Below, in pieces: positions 28,305-37,257 of a stretch of 42,294 bases of DNA; within the stretch, counting starts at the first letter, position 1, and every line of letters begins with the position of its first letter. The notes beneath the pieces are model-generated. The model was not told the origin of the DNA, made no database searches, and saw only the letters and a program-made list of their open reading frames with translations. The position numbers and the translations under genes were made by a program. The DNA is from a virus: the IMG/VR virus record IMGVR_UViG_3300004804_000012, positions 1 to 42,294 of that record, one strand, 5' to 3'.

Positions 28305-29840
28305 GTGAAGAAACATGTTGCGTTGCACATCACGGGCTTTTTGCGGAACTACCAGTTCTTTGCGCGCAGTGAGTTCTACAAGCGGCTCACCAGCGAGTTT
28401 GACTGTGACGCGTTTCTTACTGTGTGGGCGGAAGATGGCTACGGCAGCAACGCGACGTTCACGTACACGAACAACTTGCTGTCACCGAGCGACATTCACG
28501 CAGAGTTCGGAAGGCCGCTCGTGTGGCTCTGTCAGCGGGGGTTTTCCGCGCACAAGCCTCGATTCGACTACGTTCCCGCACAAAAGCTCTTGGCGTTAGA
28601 GCCACATGTGCTGGAGAAATACCGGTCGAAGTTCTTCTGCGTGAAGCACATGCCAGTGCACCACTACGACGTGCACTTTCACACCCGGCCGGACGTCGTA
28701 TGGACCCCGGAGCTGGTCGAAGAGTGTTTTACGGCACTGGCCGAGTTTGACGCTGATACCTCGCCGTTGTTCACCAGTACTGACTTGTATCACCGCGAAG
28801 GCTGTTTTGGCGACACGTTCCAGATCGGCTCCGAGGCGCACATGTCGTGGCTGAAAGGCTTCCACGACAAGCTGTACGACCAGGCGTATTTGGCGCTGGA
28901 CATTCCGACGGTGCCAGAGCGCATTCTGGAACACTATGCGAACGAAGCTGGTATTGCGCGTAAACAACTCCCCGGCACAATTGAGCTGAACAGGGCCGTA
29001 TGGAGTCACCACGAAAAAAAACGCCGTGACGGAGAAAACATGCAATACGATATTGCCTATTTTTTGCCAGTGACGTTCACCGGCAAATACATCGAACGTT
29101 TGCGCGCATTTCGCAAATACGGGCTGCTTAATCGACAAAACGTTGCGCTGAAAGTGTATCTACTGTGCGGTCAGGAACCTGTGCCCGCAGAGTTTGCGCC
29201 AGATACTTGGCCGTACCCTGTTGAGTTTGTTTCGACGTCTTTTAACTGGGGCGGCATTAAAAATTACGCGTTTGGGCAATACGTCACGCCAGAAATAGCG
29301 GCCAGTGCGCGATGGTGGTACAAGATCGATGATGACTCTGTAAACGATGTAGCTGGCACCGTGCAGCGGCTTGATGCGGATTACGACTGGACGCAGCCGT
29401 TGTATATTTGTGGCGACTACGGCGCGGGACTTGCTCCGTTATTCGTAAACGCAATCGTGCGCTCAGCTCACAGTCAGCGCATATTGATGGAAAACCAGCG
29501 CGACAAACCGATCCTGCACCACGAACGTGAGTCGTCGTTTTTGTCTGGGCCGTGCATGCGAAAAATTGTGGAAGACAGCGAGTGCCAGCGACTTTTTCAG
29601 TATCTGTGTCAACCTGCAAATGATCACCCGGATTGTTTTGGGGATCAGGGTTGGGCGCTCGCGGCGCGTTTTGTACGCGTGCACCAAGTAGATTGCTTGT
29701 TTACGACTCAGTGGCCAATTGTGTCGAATTTTAGTTTGTTTGGCGGGCGGTTTACGCACATTCACTTTGTTCACCCTGAGTGCGCACAGTGGCCGTTGTT
29801 TTTAGAAATGCTTGACCAGCACAACGTACCGACGGAGTGA
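28305..29840 (+). CDS. Two-domain glycosyltransferase-like protein, 511 aa
   Basis: GTG 28305 starts 5 nt after the cytidylyltransferase stop. The N-terminal half (1-235) contains HTRPDVVWTPELV (about 126-138), a motif of some GT-A-like proteins, and LFTSTDLYHREGCFGDTFQI. The second half starts at the internal ATG 29040 (MQYDIAYFLPVTFTGKYIER) and has YKIDDDSVND at about 339-348, a DxD metal/nucleotide-sugar motif. The layout suggests a fusion of two transferase domains. Both activities are inferred; sugars cannot be named. Confidence 0.7.
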   Translation: MKKHVALHITGFLRNYQFFARSEFYKRLTSEFDCDAFLTVWAEDGYGSNATFTYTNNLLSPSDIHAEFGRPLVWLCQRGFSAHKPRFDYVPAQKLLALEPHVLEKYRSKFFCVKHMPVHHYDVHFHTRPDVVWTPELVEECFTALAEFDADTSPLFTSTDLYHREGCFGDTFQIGSEAHMSWLKGFHDKLYDQAYLALDIPTVPERILEHYANEAGIARKQLPGTIELNRAVWSHHEKKRRDGENMQYDIAYFLPVTFTGKYIERLRAFRKYGLLNRQNVALKVYLLCGQEPVPAEFAPDTWPYPVEFVSTSFNWGGIKNYAFGQYVTPEIAASARWWYKIDDDSVNDVAGTVQRLDADYDWTQPLYICGDYGAGLAPLFVNAIVRSAHSQRILMENQRDKPILHHERESSFLSGPCMRKIVEDSECQRLFQYLCQPANDHPDCFGDQGWALAARFVRVHQVDCLFTTQWPIVSNFSLFGGRFTHIHFVHPECAQWPLFLEMLDQHNVPTE

Positions 29841-31237
29841 GTAACGTGTTGCCTGTGACTGCGCTTCAACAGGTTGTCGTCATTCCCGATGACGCTTTCA
29901 CCCCATACACCGTGCCAAACAATCCGCGGCGGCACAAGTATTTTGAGCTTTACCCAGACCGCGAATACGTTGCGCAGTTGATCATCGCCCCGCATCATCA
30001 TGAAGCGTGGTTAAATGTCCATCTGTTCAAGCTCGCGTTGTTTTGTCGCGCGCACGCCATCAAACTCGTCTCTATCGGCCACGAGAATCAGCTGCCGTTT
30101 TTTGGCATGTTCTCAGACGCAGTGATTCTGCAAGAAGGCCCGCTTGACGATATGTTTGGCTGGTTCTCGGCTTTTTCAACAGACATTACTGGCTTCAACA
30201 TGTTGAGCGGCTGGGCGGACATCTACAAACACGATGAAACGAGCTGGGACGACTTACCAACCGTGATGTTGAGCGGCGAAATTCAAAAGGCAGCTAAATC
30301 TGCGTGGCGCGCCATTTACGCGCACTACAAGGCAGAGCACGTGATTGGCGTGTTTAGCGATTGCAATATTTTTGTCACGCAGAGCGCGCGAAACGCGTTC
30401 AGCGGGTTAGATGCCGCAGGCGAGTTGCCGCGCAACGCACTTTGGTGCGAAATCAAAGCGCGTTTCGGCAAGGCAAATTCGCGACTCAAGAATCTGAATG
30501 TAGCGGGCGTGCCGCTTGTTGGGCTCAACAAGAACATGCAAAAAGAACTGGTGCGTGCGCACGGCTCTGCTTTTATGACAGTGCAGCTTCTGTCATCGCT
30601 GTACAACGATTGTCGTATGGTTTTGGGCGCAGGCAGTTCACATGTGTTTGCCGTAGCGCCAGCTAACATCGCAATGGCGTTAGCGCCTGCTGACCGCTTT
30701 TACACAGCAGAAACCGAACACATTGTTCGAAAGTTCAATCTGCACCGATACGGCACAGTGCCGTACGTGGAGGAAGCAACTTTAACGTGGATGTGCACAG
30801 AAGATGCGCGGCAGTACTCGCCCGCCGCTGATGACGAGCAGATTGCACACTGGCAGCTCGATTATTTTCTGACTGAGCCCGCTATGCGCGCATATCTTGA
30901 TTGCGCTATGGCTATTCCGCCGCGAAAAAATGTCGTCGAGTTGAGCTGGGCCGAATACAAGACGCAGCGAGAACTATTTGCGGTTACAACCAAAAACCGC
31001 TTCCGTTTTCAAAGAGATGGCGGGCAACATCTGTGCGATTTGACGCTGAATCCAGACGGCACATTGACGCCTAAATCCGACAACGAGACGTATTGGAATC
31101 TCGTCGGCACCCAGCTCGCGCTCAAAACGCATTTGGGCCAGGCAAGTACGGTCTTGCGTCCAACTCAACAGCGCGGCAAACTAAGCGGGCCGTTTATCTA
31201 CAACCAGACCATCACGCACGAGCTTGAACAGATCTAA
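29837..31237 (+). CDS. Uncharacterised glycan-cassette protein, 466 aa
   Basis: GTG 29837 overlaps the preceding stop by 4 nt (GTGA). A GT-B-like body is possible: HHHEAWLNVHLFKLALFCRA, VMLSGEIQKA, then SSLYNDCRMVLGAGSSHVFA (a sugar-phosphate-binding type Gly-rich turn). The C-terminal 90 residues (RFQRDGGQHLCDLTLNPDGT to NETYWNLVGTQLALK) look like a small beta lectin-type domain. No DxD motif is found. Placement and coupling tie it to the glycosyltransferases; function unproven. Confidence 0.6.
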   Translation: MSNVLPVTALQQVVVIPDDAFTPYTVPNNPRRHKYFELYPDREYVAQLIIAPHHHEAWLNVHLFKLALFCRAHAIKLVSIGHENQLPFFGMFSDAVILQEGPLDDMFGWFSAFSTDITGFNMLSGWADIYKHDETSWDDLPTVMLSGEIQKAAKSAWRAIYAHYKAEHVIGVFSDCNIFVTQSARNAFSGLDAAGELPRNALWCEIKARFGKANSRLKNLNVAGVPLVGLNKNMQKELVRAHGSAFMTVQLLSSLYNDCRMVLGAGSSHVFAVAPANIAMALAPADRFYTAETEHIVRKFNLHRYGTVPYVEEATLTWMCTEDARQYSPAADDEQIAHWQLDYFLTEPAMRAYLDCAMAIPPRKNVVELSWAEYKTQRELFAVTTKNRFRFQRDGGQHLCDLTLNPDGTLTPKSDNETYWNLVGTQLALKTHLGQASTVLRPTQQRGKLSGPFIYNQTITHELEQI

Positions 31238-31247
31238 CAATCGCGTC

Positions 31248-32234
31248 ATGTCTGAAAAGCCCCGCAAAATCATCTTTCGTAATTTTCAGAGCCCGGGCGA
31301 CCTTGTGATGCTGCTTTACGGCATCACGAGCTTGCATGCGTCACATCCCGGCAAGTATCTCACTGACGTTGTCTGCGGGGTCAAAGATATCTTTGTCGGC
31401 AACCCGCTGATTACGCCGCTCGACCCGATGGCGCTTGACGTCACGCTGCTTGAAGCCGACTACCCGTCTATTCATCGCAGCAACACGCACCCGGTGCGGT
31501 TCGTGGAGTCTTTTGGCGAGGAGATGGCCAAAAAACTGGGCGTACAGATCACGCCAACGCGTTTTCACAGTGTGGTCTACATTACACCCGAAGAGCAAAG
31601 CTGGTATTCAGCTGTGCGGGAGATCATAGGCAAAGACGTTCCGTACTGGGTGTTGAACGCCGGACACAAGCACGACTACACAGCCAAGGCATGGTCGTTC
31701 GCGCGCTATCAAGAACTCGTCGCGCGGTTTCCGAACGTCTGGTTTGTTCAGGTTGGCGCAAAAGAACACGAACACCCGCTGCTTGAAGGTCCAAACTTGA
31801 TCAACATGATTGGCAAGACGGATATCAGGCAGCTCATTCGGTTGGTCTACCATTCGTTTGGCGTGATATCCGGCGTCAGCTTTCCGATGCACTTGGCGTA
31901 CGCCGTGCCGGTGCATCCGAGGTTCAGACGCGCCAGCCGCGCCAATATCACGATCGCAGGGGGCCGCGAACCCGCGCACTGGGAAGAGGGGCCGAATCAT
32001 CAGTATCTGCACACCTGTGGCATGCTTCCGTGCTGTGACATGGGCGGCTGTTGGAAAAGTCGCGTAGTGCCCCTAGGCGATGAAGACGACAAAGACAAGA
32101 ATCTGTGTATGCGTCCGGTCGTTTTGGAGAACGGTCAGTGGATCGGCGAGTGCATGGCGCTCATTACGGTCGATGACGTGGCGAAGCTGATTGAACGGTA
32201 CATGGCCTGCCTGGATTACGCACCCAAGTTTTGA
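31248..32234 (+). CDS. Heptosyltransferase-like (GT9-type) glycosyltransferase, 328 aa
   Basis: GT-B pattern: an N-terminal domain, then WVLNAGHKHDYTAKAW (nucleotide-sugar-binding loop) and FVQVGAKEH, and GKTDIRQLIRLVYHSFGVIS plus GVSFPMHLAYA, the GxxxxxHLA signature of ADP-heptose:LPS heptosyltransferases. A Cys-rich insertion follows (HTCGMLPCCDMGGCW), probably a metal or disulfide site. ATG 31248 has a poor ribosome-binding site; TTG 31224 overlaps the previous gene. The AAAGATATCTTT motif at 31383 encodes KDIF. Confidence 0.75.
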   Translation: MSEKPRKIIFRNFQSPGDLVMLLYGITSLHASHPGKYLTDVVCGVKDIFVGNPLITPLDPMALDVTLLEADYPSIHRSNTHPVRFVESFGEEMAKKLGVQITPTRFHSVVYITPEEQSWYSAVREIIGKDVPYWVLNAGHKHDYTAKAWSFARYQELVARFPNVWFVQVGAKEHEHPLLEGPNLINMIGKTDIRQLIRLVYHSFGVISGVSFPMHLAYAVPVHPRFRRASRANITIAGGREPAHWEEGPNHQYLHTCGMLPCCDMGGCWKSRVVPLGDEDDKDKNLCMRPVVLENGQWIGECMALITVDDVAKLIERYMACLDYAPKF

Positions 32235-32244
32235 AGGAGCATAG

Positions 32245-32781
32245 ATGTTTGACGGCGAACCCAAAAAAGGCTTCAAGTATGCTAATGACCGGCTGTATTT
32301 GACAGAAGCCGTTGAGGCCGCGGCAAAACTGTCGCACGACCCAAGAACGCAGAACGGCGCCATACTTGTCGGATATCCACTCGACATCCGGTACTTGCCT
32401 GTCGTAATCGCCGCGGCCAACTGCTTTCCGCCTGGCATAGCAGTCACACCTGAACGGTTAGATCCGGCGGTCAAGCTCAAATACATGGAGCACGCCGAGC
32501 GTAATGCTATCTATACCGCTGCAAAATTCGGCCAGTCAACAGAAAACGCCACGATGTACTGCCCGTGGTTTGCCTGCGTAGATTGCGCGCGGGCTATCAT
32601 TTGCTCCGGCATTAAGCGCGTGGTTGGTTTGCAGAAGCCGCGCGCCATTACGCCAGAGCGCTGGCGCGCTACGATTGCAGAAGCCGACGAATTGCTCAAA
32701 GAAGCCGGGATTCAGGTCGATCTTTTGGATGTCGAAGTCGGCGTCGAGATTTTGTTCAACGGCGAAAAGGTGACGCTGTGA
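32245..32781 (+). CDS. dCMP deaminase, 178 aa
   Basis: Zinc-dependent deaminase that converts dCMP to dUMP, feeding ThyX. HAERNAIYTAAKFG (H83-A-E85) supplies the zinc ligand and catalytic Glu, and MYCPWFACVDCARAII (C111 and C114) the second zinc knuckle. An N-terminal extension and an extra C-terminal strand fit phage dCMP deaminases. ATG 32245, with AAGGAG at 32233-32238. The gene sits within the glycan cassette, apart from thyX. GTGA overlap with the next gene. Confidence 0.93.
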   Translation: MFDGEPKKGFKYANDRLYLTEAVEAAAKLSHDPRTQNGAILVGYPLDIRYLPVVIAAANCFPPGIAVTPERLDPAVKLKYMEHAERNAIYTAAKFGQSTENATMYCPWFACVDCARAIICSGIKRVVGLQKPRAITPERWRATIAEADELLKEAGIQVDLLDVEVGVEILFNGEKVTL

Positions 32782-33194
32782 CGCCATTTCGCCCCACAAA
32801 CATCGCGTTGGACTTCGATCGCACGTTTACGAGTGACATTCCGTTTTGGCGGACGTTCGTGCTGCACGCCATCGAACGCGGGCACAAGGTCTACTGCATC
32901 ACCGCGCGCCACGAGAACGAAACCAACTGCAAGCAGGTCGAAGAGCTGTTTGGCCCGACTGTGTTTCCGCGGCTGGCTGGGGTGATTTACACCCATCACC
33001 AGTCGAAGCGCGCGATTGCGCAGTTCTGGGACGTTCGCATCGACATCTGGATTGACGACATGCCCGAGGGTGTCGGCAAGCAGTCTAAGCGCGACTTTCA
33101 GACGCACGAAATGCAGCACAAGGTTTATGAAGAGCTGCCCGTATTTCAGCCCGACGTTGTGTGTCCGACGGAAGTCTGGAAACCGGCGCAGTAG
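32778..33194 (+). CDS. HAD-superfamily hydrolase-like protein, 138 aa
   Basis: Start GTG 32778 overlaps the dCMP deaminase stop. IALDFDRTFTSD is HAD motif I (Asp nucleophile and acid), CITAR is motif II, HHQSKRA supplies the conserved Lys of motif III and WIDDMPEGV is motif IV. The protein lacks a cap domain. Likely a phosphatase for a small metabolite or a 5' nucleotide or sugar phosphate. Position beside the deaminase and in the glycan region fits either. Confidence 0.8.
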   Translation: MTPFRPTNIALDFDRTFTSDIPFWRTFVLHAIERGHKVYCITARHENETNCKQVEELFGPTVFPRLAGVIYTHHQSKRAIAQFWDVRIDIWIDDMPEGVGKQSKRDFQTHEMQHKVYEELPVFQPDVVCPTEVWKPAQ

Positions 33195-33226
33195 CTATCA
33201 ACGCACTGCGGGCGGAGCAAATTTTC

Positions 33227-33976
33227 ATGAGACAAACTGCGCAAATAAAAATCGTCATCAACTCAAACGTGCACTATAAAAAACAACTTGCTACGTTAAT
33301 CAGCAGCATGATAGCCGTTGGGTTTTGTCGGTTTGACGCGCTCGTTGTTGTAATCTCGCAGTCTTGTGCGGACGAGCCCCCGCGCAAAATGTCGCTGCAA
33401 GAAATTTTACCGGCGGCCCCTGACGTTGAAATCTGTGTCATCAAAATGATGATGAACAGTTTTGACTACGCGGGGTATCACGCGCTGCACCTCTACAAAA
33501 ATGACCCGTTGGTTGTAGCACCCGCGTACCTGTATCTCATGGACACCTGTACTGTTACGCCAGAGTTCAACAATGCGTATGCAACGTTGCGCGTTGAAAA
33601 AAACGCGGTGCATACTTGCCCGCCGCCGCACTCAAACATTTGCGCGTTTGATGCCGCTGTCGTGACAAATTACGGCGACAATTTTTGTACGCCACTCACA
33701 AAAAACGAGGCCGTATCAGTCGAGTTTGAACAGTCGGTGTTCAAAAACGGCAAAGAGATTGCAGGTATTTTGAACTTCGGCCGGTTTGTAAACAACGGCG
33801 CGCGTATTGGCATGAATAACGTTGACATTTATGACACGGGTCATTTACGTCATCGCGTGCGTTATCCGCAATTTGGTGTGGACAAATGGATATTTATGTT
33901 TAAAACCGGGGACATTACAGGTGCGGTCGTGGATTTAGATATGGCGGCGCACGCTAAACTGTTTTCCGAACATTGA
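33227..33976 (+). CDS. Uncharacterised glycan-cassette protein, 249 aa
   Basis: ATG 33227 (MRQTAQIKIVINSNVHYKKQ). The first strand-helix (QLATLISSMIAVGF) and FDALVVVISQS look like the start of a GT-A fold, as in other cassette members, but no DxD motif is present; DLDMA is near the end. Rich in Asn and aromatic residues. A+T content is higher than in its neighbours (many TTT, AAA and AAT codons), suggesting different ancestry. TAGCTATCA lies just before it (33192). Confidence 0.5.
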   Translation: MRQTAQIKIVINSNVHYKKQLATLISSMIAVGFCRFDALVVVISQSCADEPPRKMSLQEILPAAPDVEICVIKMMMNSFDYAGYHALHLYKNDPLVVAPAYLYLMDTCTVTPEFNNAYATLRVEKNAVHTCPPPHSNICAFDAAVVTNYGDNFCTPLTKNEAVSVEFEQSVFKNGKEIAGILNFGRFVNNGARIGMNNVDIYDTGHLRHRVRYPQFGVDKWIFMFKTGDITGAVVDLDMAAHAKLFSEH

Positions 33977-34002
33977 TTCATACTGAATAGGTAGTCATCG
34001 TC

Positions 34003-35097
34003 ATGGACGACGTTCTCATTGTGGGCAGCGGCATGTTCGGCGCTGTCTTTGCTCGGCAGTGCCTCGACGCTGGCAAGTCTGTGCGCGTGCTGGAGCGCCG
34101 CGATCACGTTGCCGGAAACTGCTACACCAAAAACGTCGACGGCATCGAGCAGCACGTCTACGGGCCGCACATCTTTCACACGAACAGCCCGAAGATCTGG
34201 GACTACGTGCAGCAGTTTGGTCGGTTCAACAGCTTCGTGAACAGGCCCAAGGTCAACTACCACAGCAAGCTGTATTCGTTCCCGATCAATCTGTTTACGC
34301 TCTACCAGCTGTGGAACGTCTCGACGCCGGAAGAAGCTCGCGAGGCCCTGGACAAAGTTCGCGTGCCGATCGCGGAGCCAAAAAACCTGGAAGAGTGGGC
34401 ACTGTCTCAGGTCGGTGAAGAGCTGTATCAGACGTTCATCTACGGCTACACCAAGAAGCAGTGGATGCGCGAGCCCCGTGAGCTGCCAGCGTCGATCATC
34501 AAGCGGCTGCCCATCCGGCTGAACTTCGACGACAACTACTTCACGGATCGGTACCAGGGCATTCCGGAAGCGGGCTACACCGCGCTGCTCGGCAACATGC
34601 TTGTCGGCGCGCGTATCGAGTTGGGCGTGGACTACCTTTTCGCGCGGGATTACTGGGACGCACAGGCTAAGACCGTCGTGTTTACCGGCTGCCTCGATGA
34701 ATTTTACGGCTATCGATACGGCCATCTCGACTACCGAACGCTGCGTTTTGAGACAGTGCGTGAAAACATCGTGGATTATCAGGGCAACGCGGTCATCAAC
34801 TACACCGGCCGTGAACCCTACACCCGCGTCGTTGAACACAAGCATTTCTCGGGCGCGCAGACGCCGCACACGCTTGTCACGCGGGAATATCCTGAAGTGT
34901 GGCAGCCCGGTAGCGTGCCGTACTACCCCGTTAATGATGACAAAAACAGCGCGCTTTATGCGCGGTATGCCGCCGTTGCCCGCCAAGAAACAAAATACAT
35001 TTTTGGTGGAAGACTGGCCGAGTTTAGATACTATGACATGCACCAGGTGATCGGCAGCGCGCTGGCGTCGGCGGCGCATTTTCTCGGAGCTGAATGA
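34003..35097 (+). CDS. glf: UDP-galactopyranose mutase, 364 aa
   Basis: Flavoenzyme converting UDP-galactopyranose to UDP-galactofuranose. The FAD-binding motif GSGMFGA (8-14), RRDHVAGNCYT (about 32-42), YGPHIFHTN, the central GYTKKQWMREP and the C-terminal GGRLAEFRYYDMHQVIGSAL are all typical of bacterial GLF. Length is right (360-390 aa). ATG 34003. The stop overlaps the next start (ATGATG). Galactofuranose occurs in O-antigens and capsules of several bacteria; in this phage it implies synthesis or modification of a Galf-containing glycan. Confidence 0.97.
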   Translation: MDDVLIVGSGMFGAVFARQCLDAGKSVRVLERRDHVAGNCYTKNVDGIEQHVYGPHIFHTNSPKIWDYVQQFGRFNSFVNRPKVNYHSKLYSFPINLFTLYQLWNVSTPEEAREALDKVRVPIAEPKNLEEWALSQVGEELYQTFIYGYTKKQWMREPRELPASIIKRLPIRLNFDDNYFTDRYQGIPEAGYTALLGNMLVGARIELGVDYLFARDYWDAQAKTVVFTGCLDEFYGYRYGHLDYRTLRFETVRENIVDYQGNAVINYTGREPYTRVVEHKHFSGAQTPHTLVTREYPEVWQPGSVPYYPVNDDKNSALYARYAAVARQETKYIFGGRLAEFRYYDMHQVIGSALASAAHFLGAE

Positions 35098-36560
35098 TGG
35101 TCACGTATGATTCAAGCAAGCTGTACGTTTGCGTGACGTACACACCGGAGTTCCAGTCGCTTCTCGACAATCTTTGCACATCGCTGACGCACCCTAACAT
35201 TGAGGTGCACGTCAATCAGGCTGTCTTGCAGTTGCGATATGACGGCTTTCGCAGCCGTGGGTGGTTTGAGTGTCTAAAGCTCAAGCTGCAGTTTTTTTAC
35301 GACTTCTTCTCGCAGCTGCCGGACGGCGCCGTGGTGTGTTCGATCGACGCCGACATCCAGTTTTTTCGGCCTGAGCGGTTGTACGAACTGAAGCAGCAGC
35401 TCGATCGTTCAACGCTGGAGTGCTACGGACAGGCAGAGTATCAAGAACGATGGATCGACCGGCCGAATACTGGTGTAGCCAACGGCGGGTTCTTCATGTT
35501 CAAGAAAAACGCCCGCGTGCTGGAGTGGCTGCAAGCAGTTTTGGCGCAAAACTTCAACCGGCGCTTTTTGGGCGACCAAGAATACCTGAACCACTTCATG
35601 CGGCAGAAGCGCGTGCAGTATCAGTTGCTTCCGCCGCAAGAGTTTTTGCACGGCGGGCCGGTTGTGGCCAATAATCTCGACTTTATTGATCACAAGCGGG
35701 TCGTGATGCACCACGCCACCTATACAAAAACTGTCGAGGAGAAGCAGGCGCAGATGACAAAGCTGCGCGCGATCTGCGGATTTACGCCCGTAAACTGGGC
35801 TGACATGCAGAACACAAACCCGCATGTCGTTTTTTACGGCGACGGGCAGCCTGCTGCCACTTACGCCCCTGACAAGCGTTACGCCCTTGTGCTGGCGCGA
35901 TGCACAGAAGACGTGGCATGGGCCGCGCGGTGGCAAGAAACGCTCGACATATTTGTGTACAGCAAATGTGGCGCGCCCGCGCTGGCATTCGATGCAAATT
36001 GGTTGACGTTGCCCAACGTTGGTCGCGAGGCGCACACATACCTGTCGCACATCATCGACCATTATGACAACCTGCACGAGGTCACCATTTTTCTGCAAGG
36101 AAGAATTGATGACGCGCACGCGTACCCAGCGTCGCAGCTCATGAAGTACATCGATCCCGCCAAGAAAAACGGCTTCAGTGCGTCGCATCTGATGCTGGTT
36201 AAGCCGTCACACTGGAACAATATCAATTTTTTGGCAATACCAAAGTACGCGCCAAAAGTGCGGTCTGGCGAGTTACGTATTAACGCGGCTGGCTTGTTAG
36301 CTTTTGCGAACCAGCATTTTGGCAAGCTGCCGGTGTTGGCCGTGAGCAGCTACACCGGTTGTTTTGCCGCTAGCCGCGAAGCCATCCTGAAGTATCCAAA
36401 GTCGTTCTACGTGCAGCTACGGGATATCTTGAGTGACCATCCTAATTCTGAGGAGGGTCACTTTATGGAGCGGCTGTGGGCGCACATGTTCAGTGGCACC
36501 GCGTACGTGCCGGAACTGCTAGGCATTCCCGAGAACAAACGCGACAAGTTTGTCTACTGA
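35094..36560 (+). CDS. Bifunctional glycosyltransferase-like protein (DxD domain plus DUF3431-like domain), 488 aa
   Basis: ATG 35094 or 35097; overlaps the glf stop. The N-terminal domain has VCSIDADIQFFRPERL (DxD at about 85-87) and NGGFFMFKKNARVLEWL, as in nucleotide-diphospho-sugar transferases of the GT77 type. From about residue 260, ALVLARCTEDVAWAARWQET, LPNVGREAHTYLSHIIDHYD and VTIFLQGRIDD match the DUF3431 pattern found in glycan-associated proteins. The order suggests a gene fusion. It is probably the galactofuranosyl- or other transferase acting with GLF, but the sugar cannot be named. Confidence 0.75.
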   Translation: MMVTYDSSKLYVCVTYTPEFQSLLDNLCTSLTHPNIEVHVNQAVLQLRYDGFRSRGWFECLKLKLQFFYDFFSQLPDGAVVCSIDADIQFFRPERLYELKQQLDRSTLECYGQAEYQERWIDRPNTGVANGGFFMFKKNARVLEWLQAVLAQNFNRRFLGDQEYLNHFMRQKRVQYQLLPPQEFLHGGPVVANNLDFIDHKRVVMHHATYTKTVEEKQAQMTKLRAICGFTPVNWADMQNTNPHVVFYGDGQPAATYAPDKRYALVLARCTEDVAWAARWQETLDIFVYSKCGAPALAFDANWLTLPNVGREAHTYLSHIIDHYDNLHEVTIFLQGRIDDAHAYPASQLMKYIDPAKKNGFSASHLMLVKPSHWNNINFLAIPKYAPKVRSGELRINAAGLLAFANQHFGKLPVLAVSSYTGCFAASREAILKYPKSFYVQLRDILSDHPNSEEGHFMERLWAHMFSGTAYVPELLGIPENKRDKFVY

Positions 36561-36561
36561 C

Positions 36562-37191
36562 ATGCCAATCGACTTTCAACACGTTCCGGCGTTTTGCATC
36601 AATCTCGTCGCGCGGCCAACCCGCTGGGCTCAAACGGAAGCTGAGTTTCAACGGGTACAGTGGCCGATCACGCGCTGGCCTGCCGTCTGGTACGCAAACT
36701 CTCCATCCGCAAACGTTGTCAAAGAGCAGGCAGGCGCGCTTGATAGTCATCGGCAGCTGTGGCAGAAGTGTCTAGACGACAAGCTTGACGTGATGGCGGT
36801 GTTCGAAGACGACGTTGTTTTGCCGTCGAACTTCATTGATATCTTTGCGCGCGTATCGGCTGAGTTACCGGCAGATTGGTCGTTATGGCACCTGCACTCA
36901 TCGCGCGCCAAAACTGCTCCGGCGGGTCAGTATCTTGTGCGCATTCTTTCGTCAATGTGGGGCACGCACGGTTACCTAATCCGGCCCGCAGCCTGCGCCG
37001 AGTTGTTGGCTGTTCCTGGTTACGCCGCCGCTGATTACCGCATGACAAAAACCTACCTAGATGCGGGCGGGCAGCCGCTGGGGACAGCAATGCACTCCGG
37101 CCTGTGTTTTCAGCGCGGCGACGACAGCGACATCCCGACGACGGCGCAGTTGCGCTTTTGGCGAGAACAGCGGCAAAAATACTGCCGTTAA
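36562..37191 (+). CDS. Glycosyltransferase family 25 (LPS-type), 209 aa
   Basis: GT25 signatures: FCINLVARPTRW (about residues 10-21), LDVMAVFEDDVVLP with EDD at 82-84 (acidic metal site) and SMWGTHGYLIRPAACAEL, the sugar-acceptor segment. A bit short but complete. ATG 36562 starts just after the preceding stop. An ATTGATATCTTTGCGCGC sequence (36835-36852) encodes IDIFAR and repeats the extended palindrome at 26416. Last gene of the cassette. Confidence 0.85.
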   Translation: MPIDFQHVPAFCINLVARPTRWAQTEAEFQRVQWPITRWPAVWYANSPSANVVKEQAGALDSHRQLWQKCLDDKLDVMAVFEDDVVLPSNFIDIFARVSAELPADWSLWHLHSSRAKTAPAGQYLVRILSSMWGTHGYLIRPAACAELLAVPGYAAADYRMTKTYLDAGGQPLGTAMHSGLCFQRGDDSDIPTTAQLRFWREQRQKYCR

Positions 37192-37228
37192 CGTGCGCCG
37201 GGCTGTTCGTGCTCTTTGCCAACCCGCT

Positions 37229-37257
37229 TTGCGCCCGCGCACGAAAACGTGATAAAG
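37229..37257 (+). promoter_or_regulatory. Sigma70-like promoter before the lysis-type genes
   Basis: TTGCGC (37229-37234), 17-nt spacer, ATAAAG/TAAAGT (37252-37258). The -35 and spacer agree with those at 18272 and 40984. The transcript would have a leader of about 275 nt. Confidence 0.45.

Noticed and set aside
10422-31870. Further GATATC hexamers (10422, 15935, 21501, 24351, 31821, 31865, 36423)
   Set aside because: They lack the three flanking A/T bases on at least one side and may be chance occurrences; not counted among the 16 sites.
33862-35079. Minus-strand ORF of 405 codons
   Set aside because: Mirror of the UDP-galactopyranose mutase gene, whose motifs are unmistakable on the + strand.
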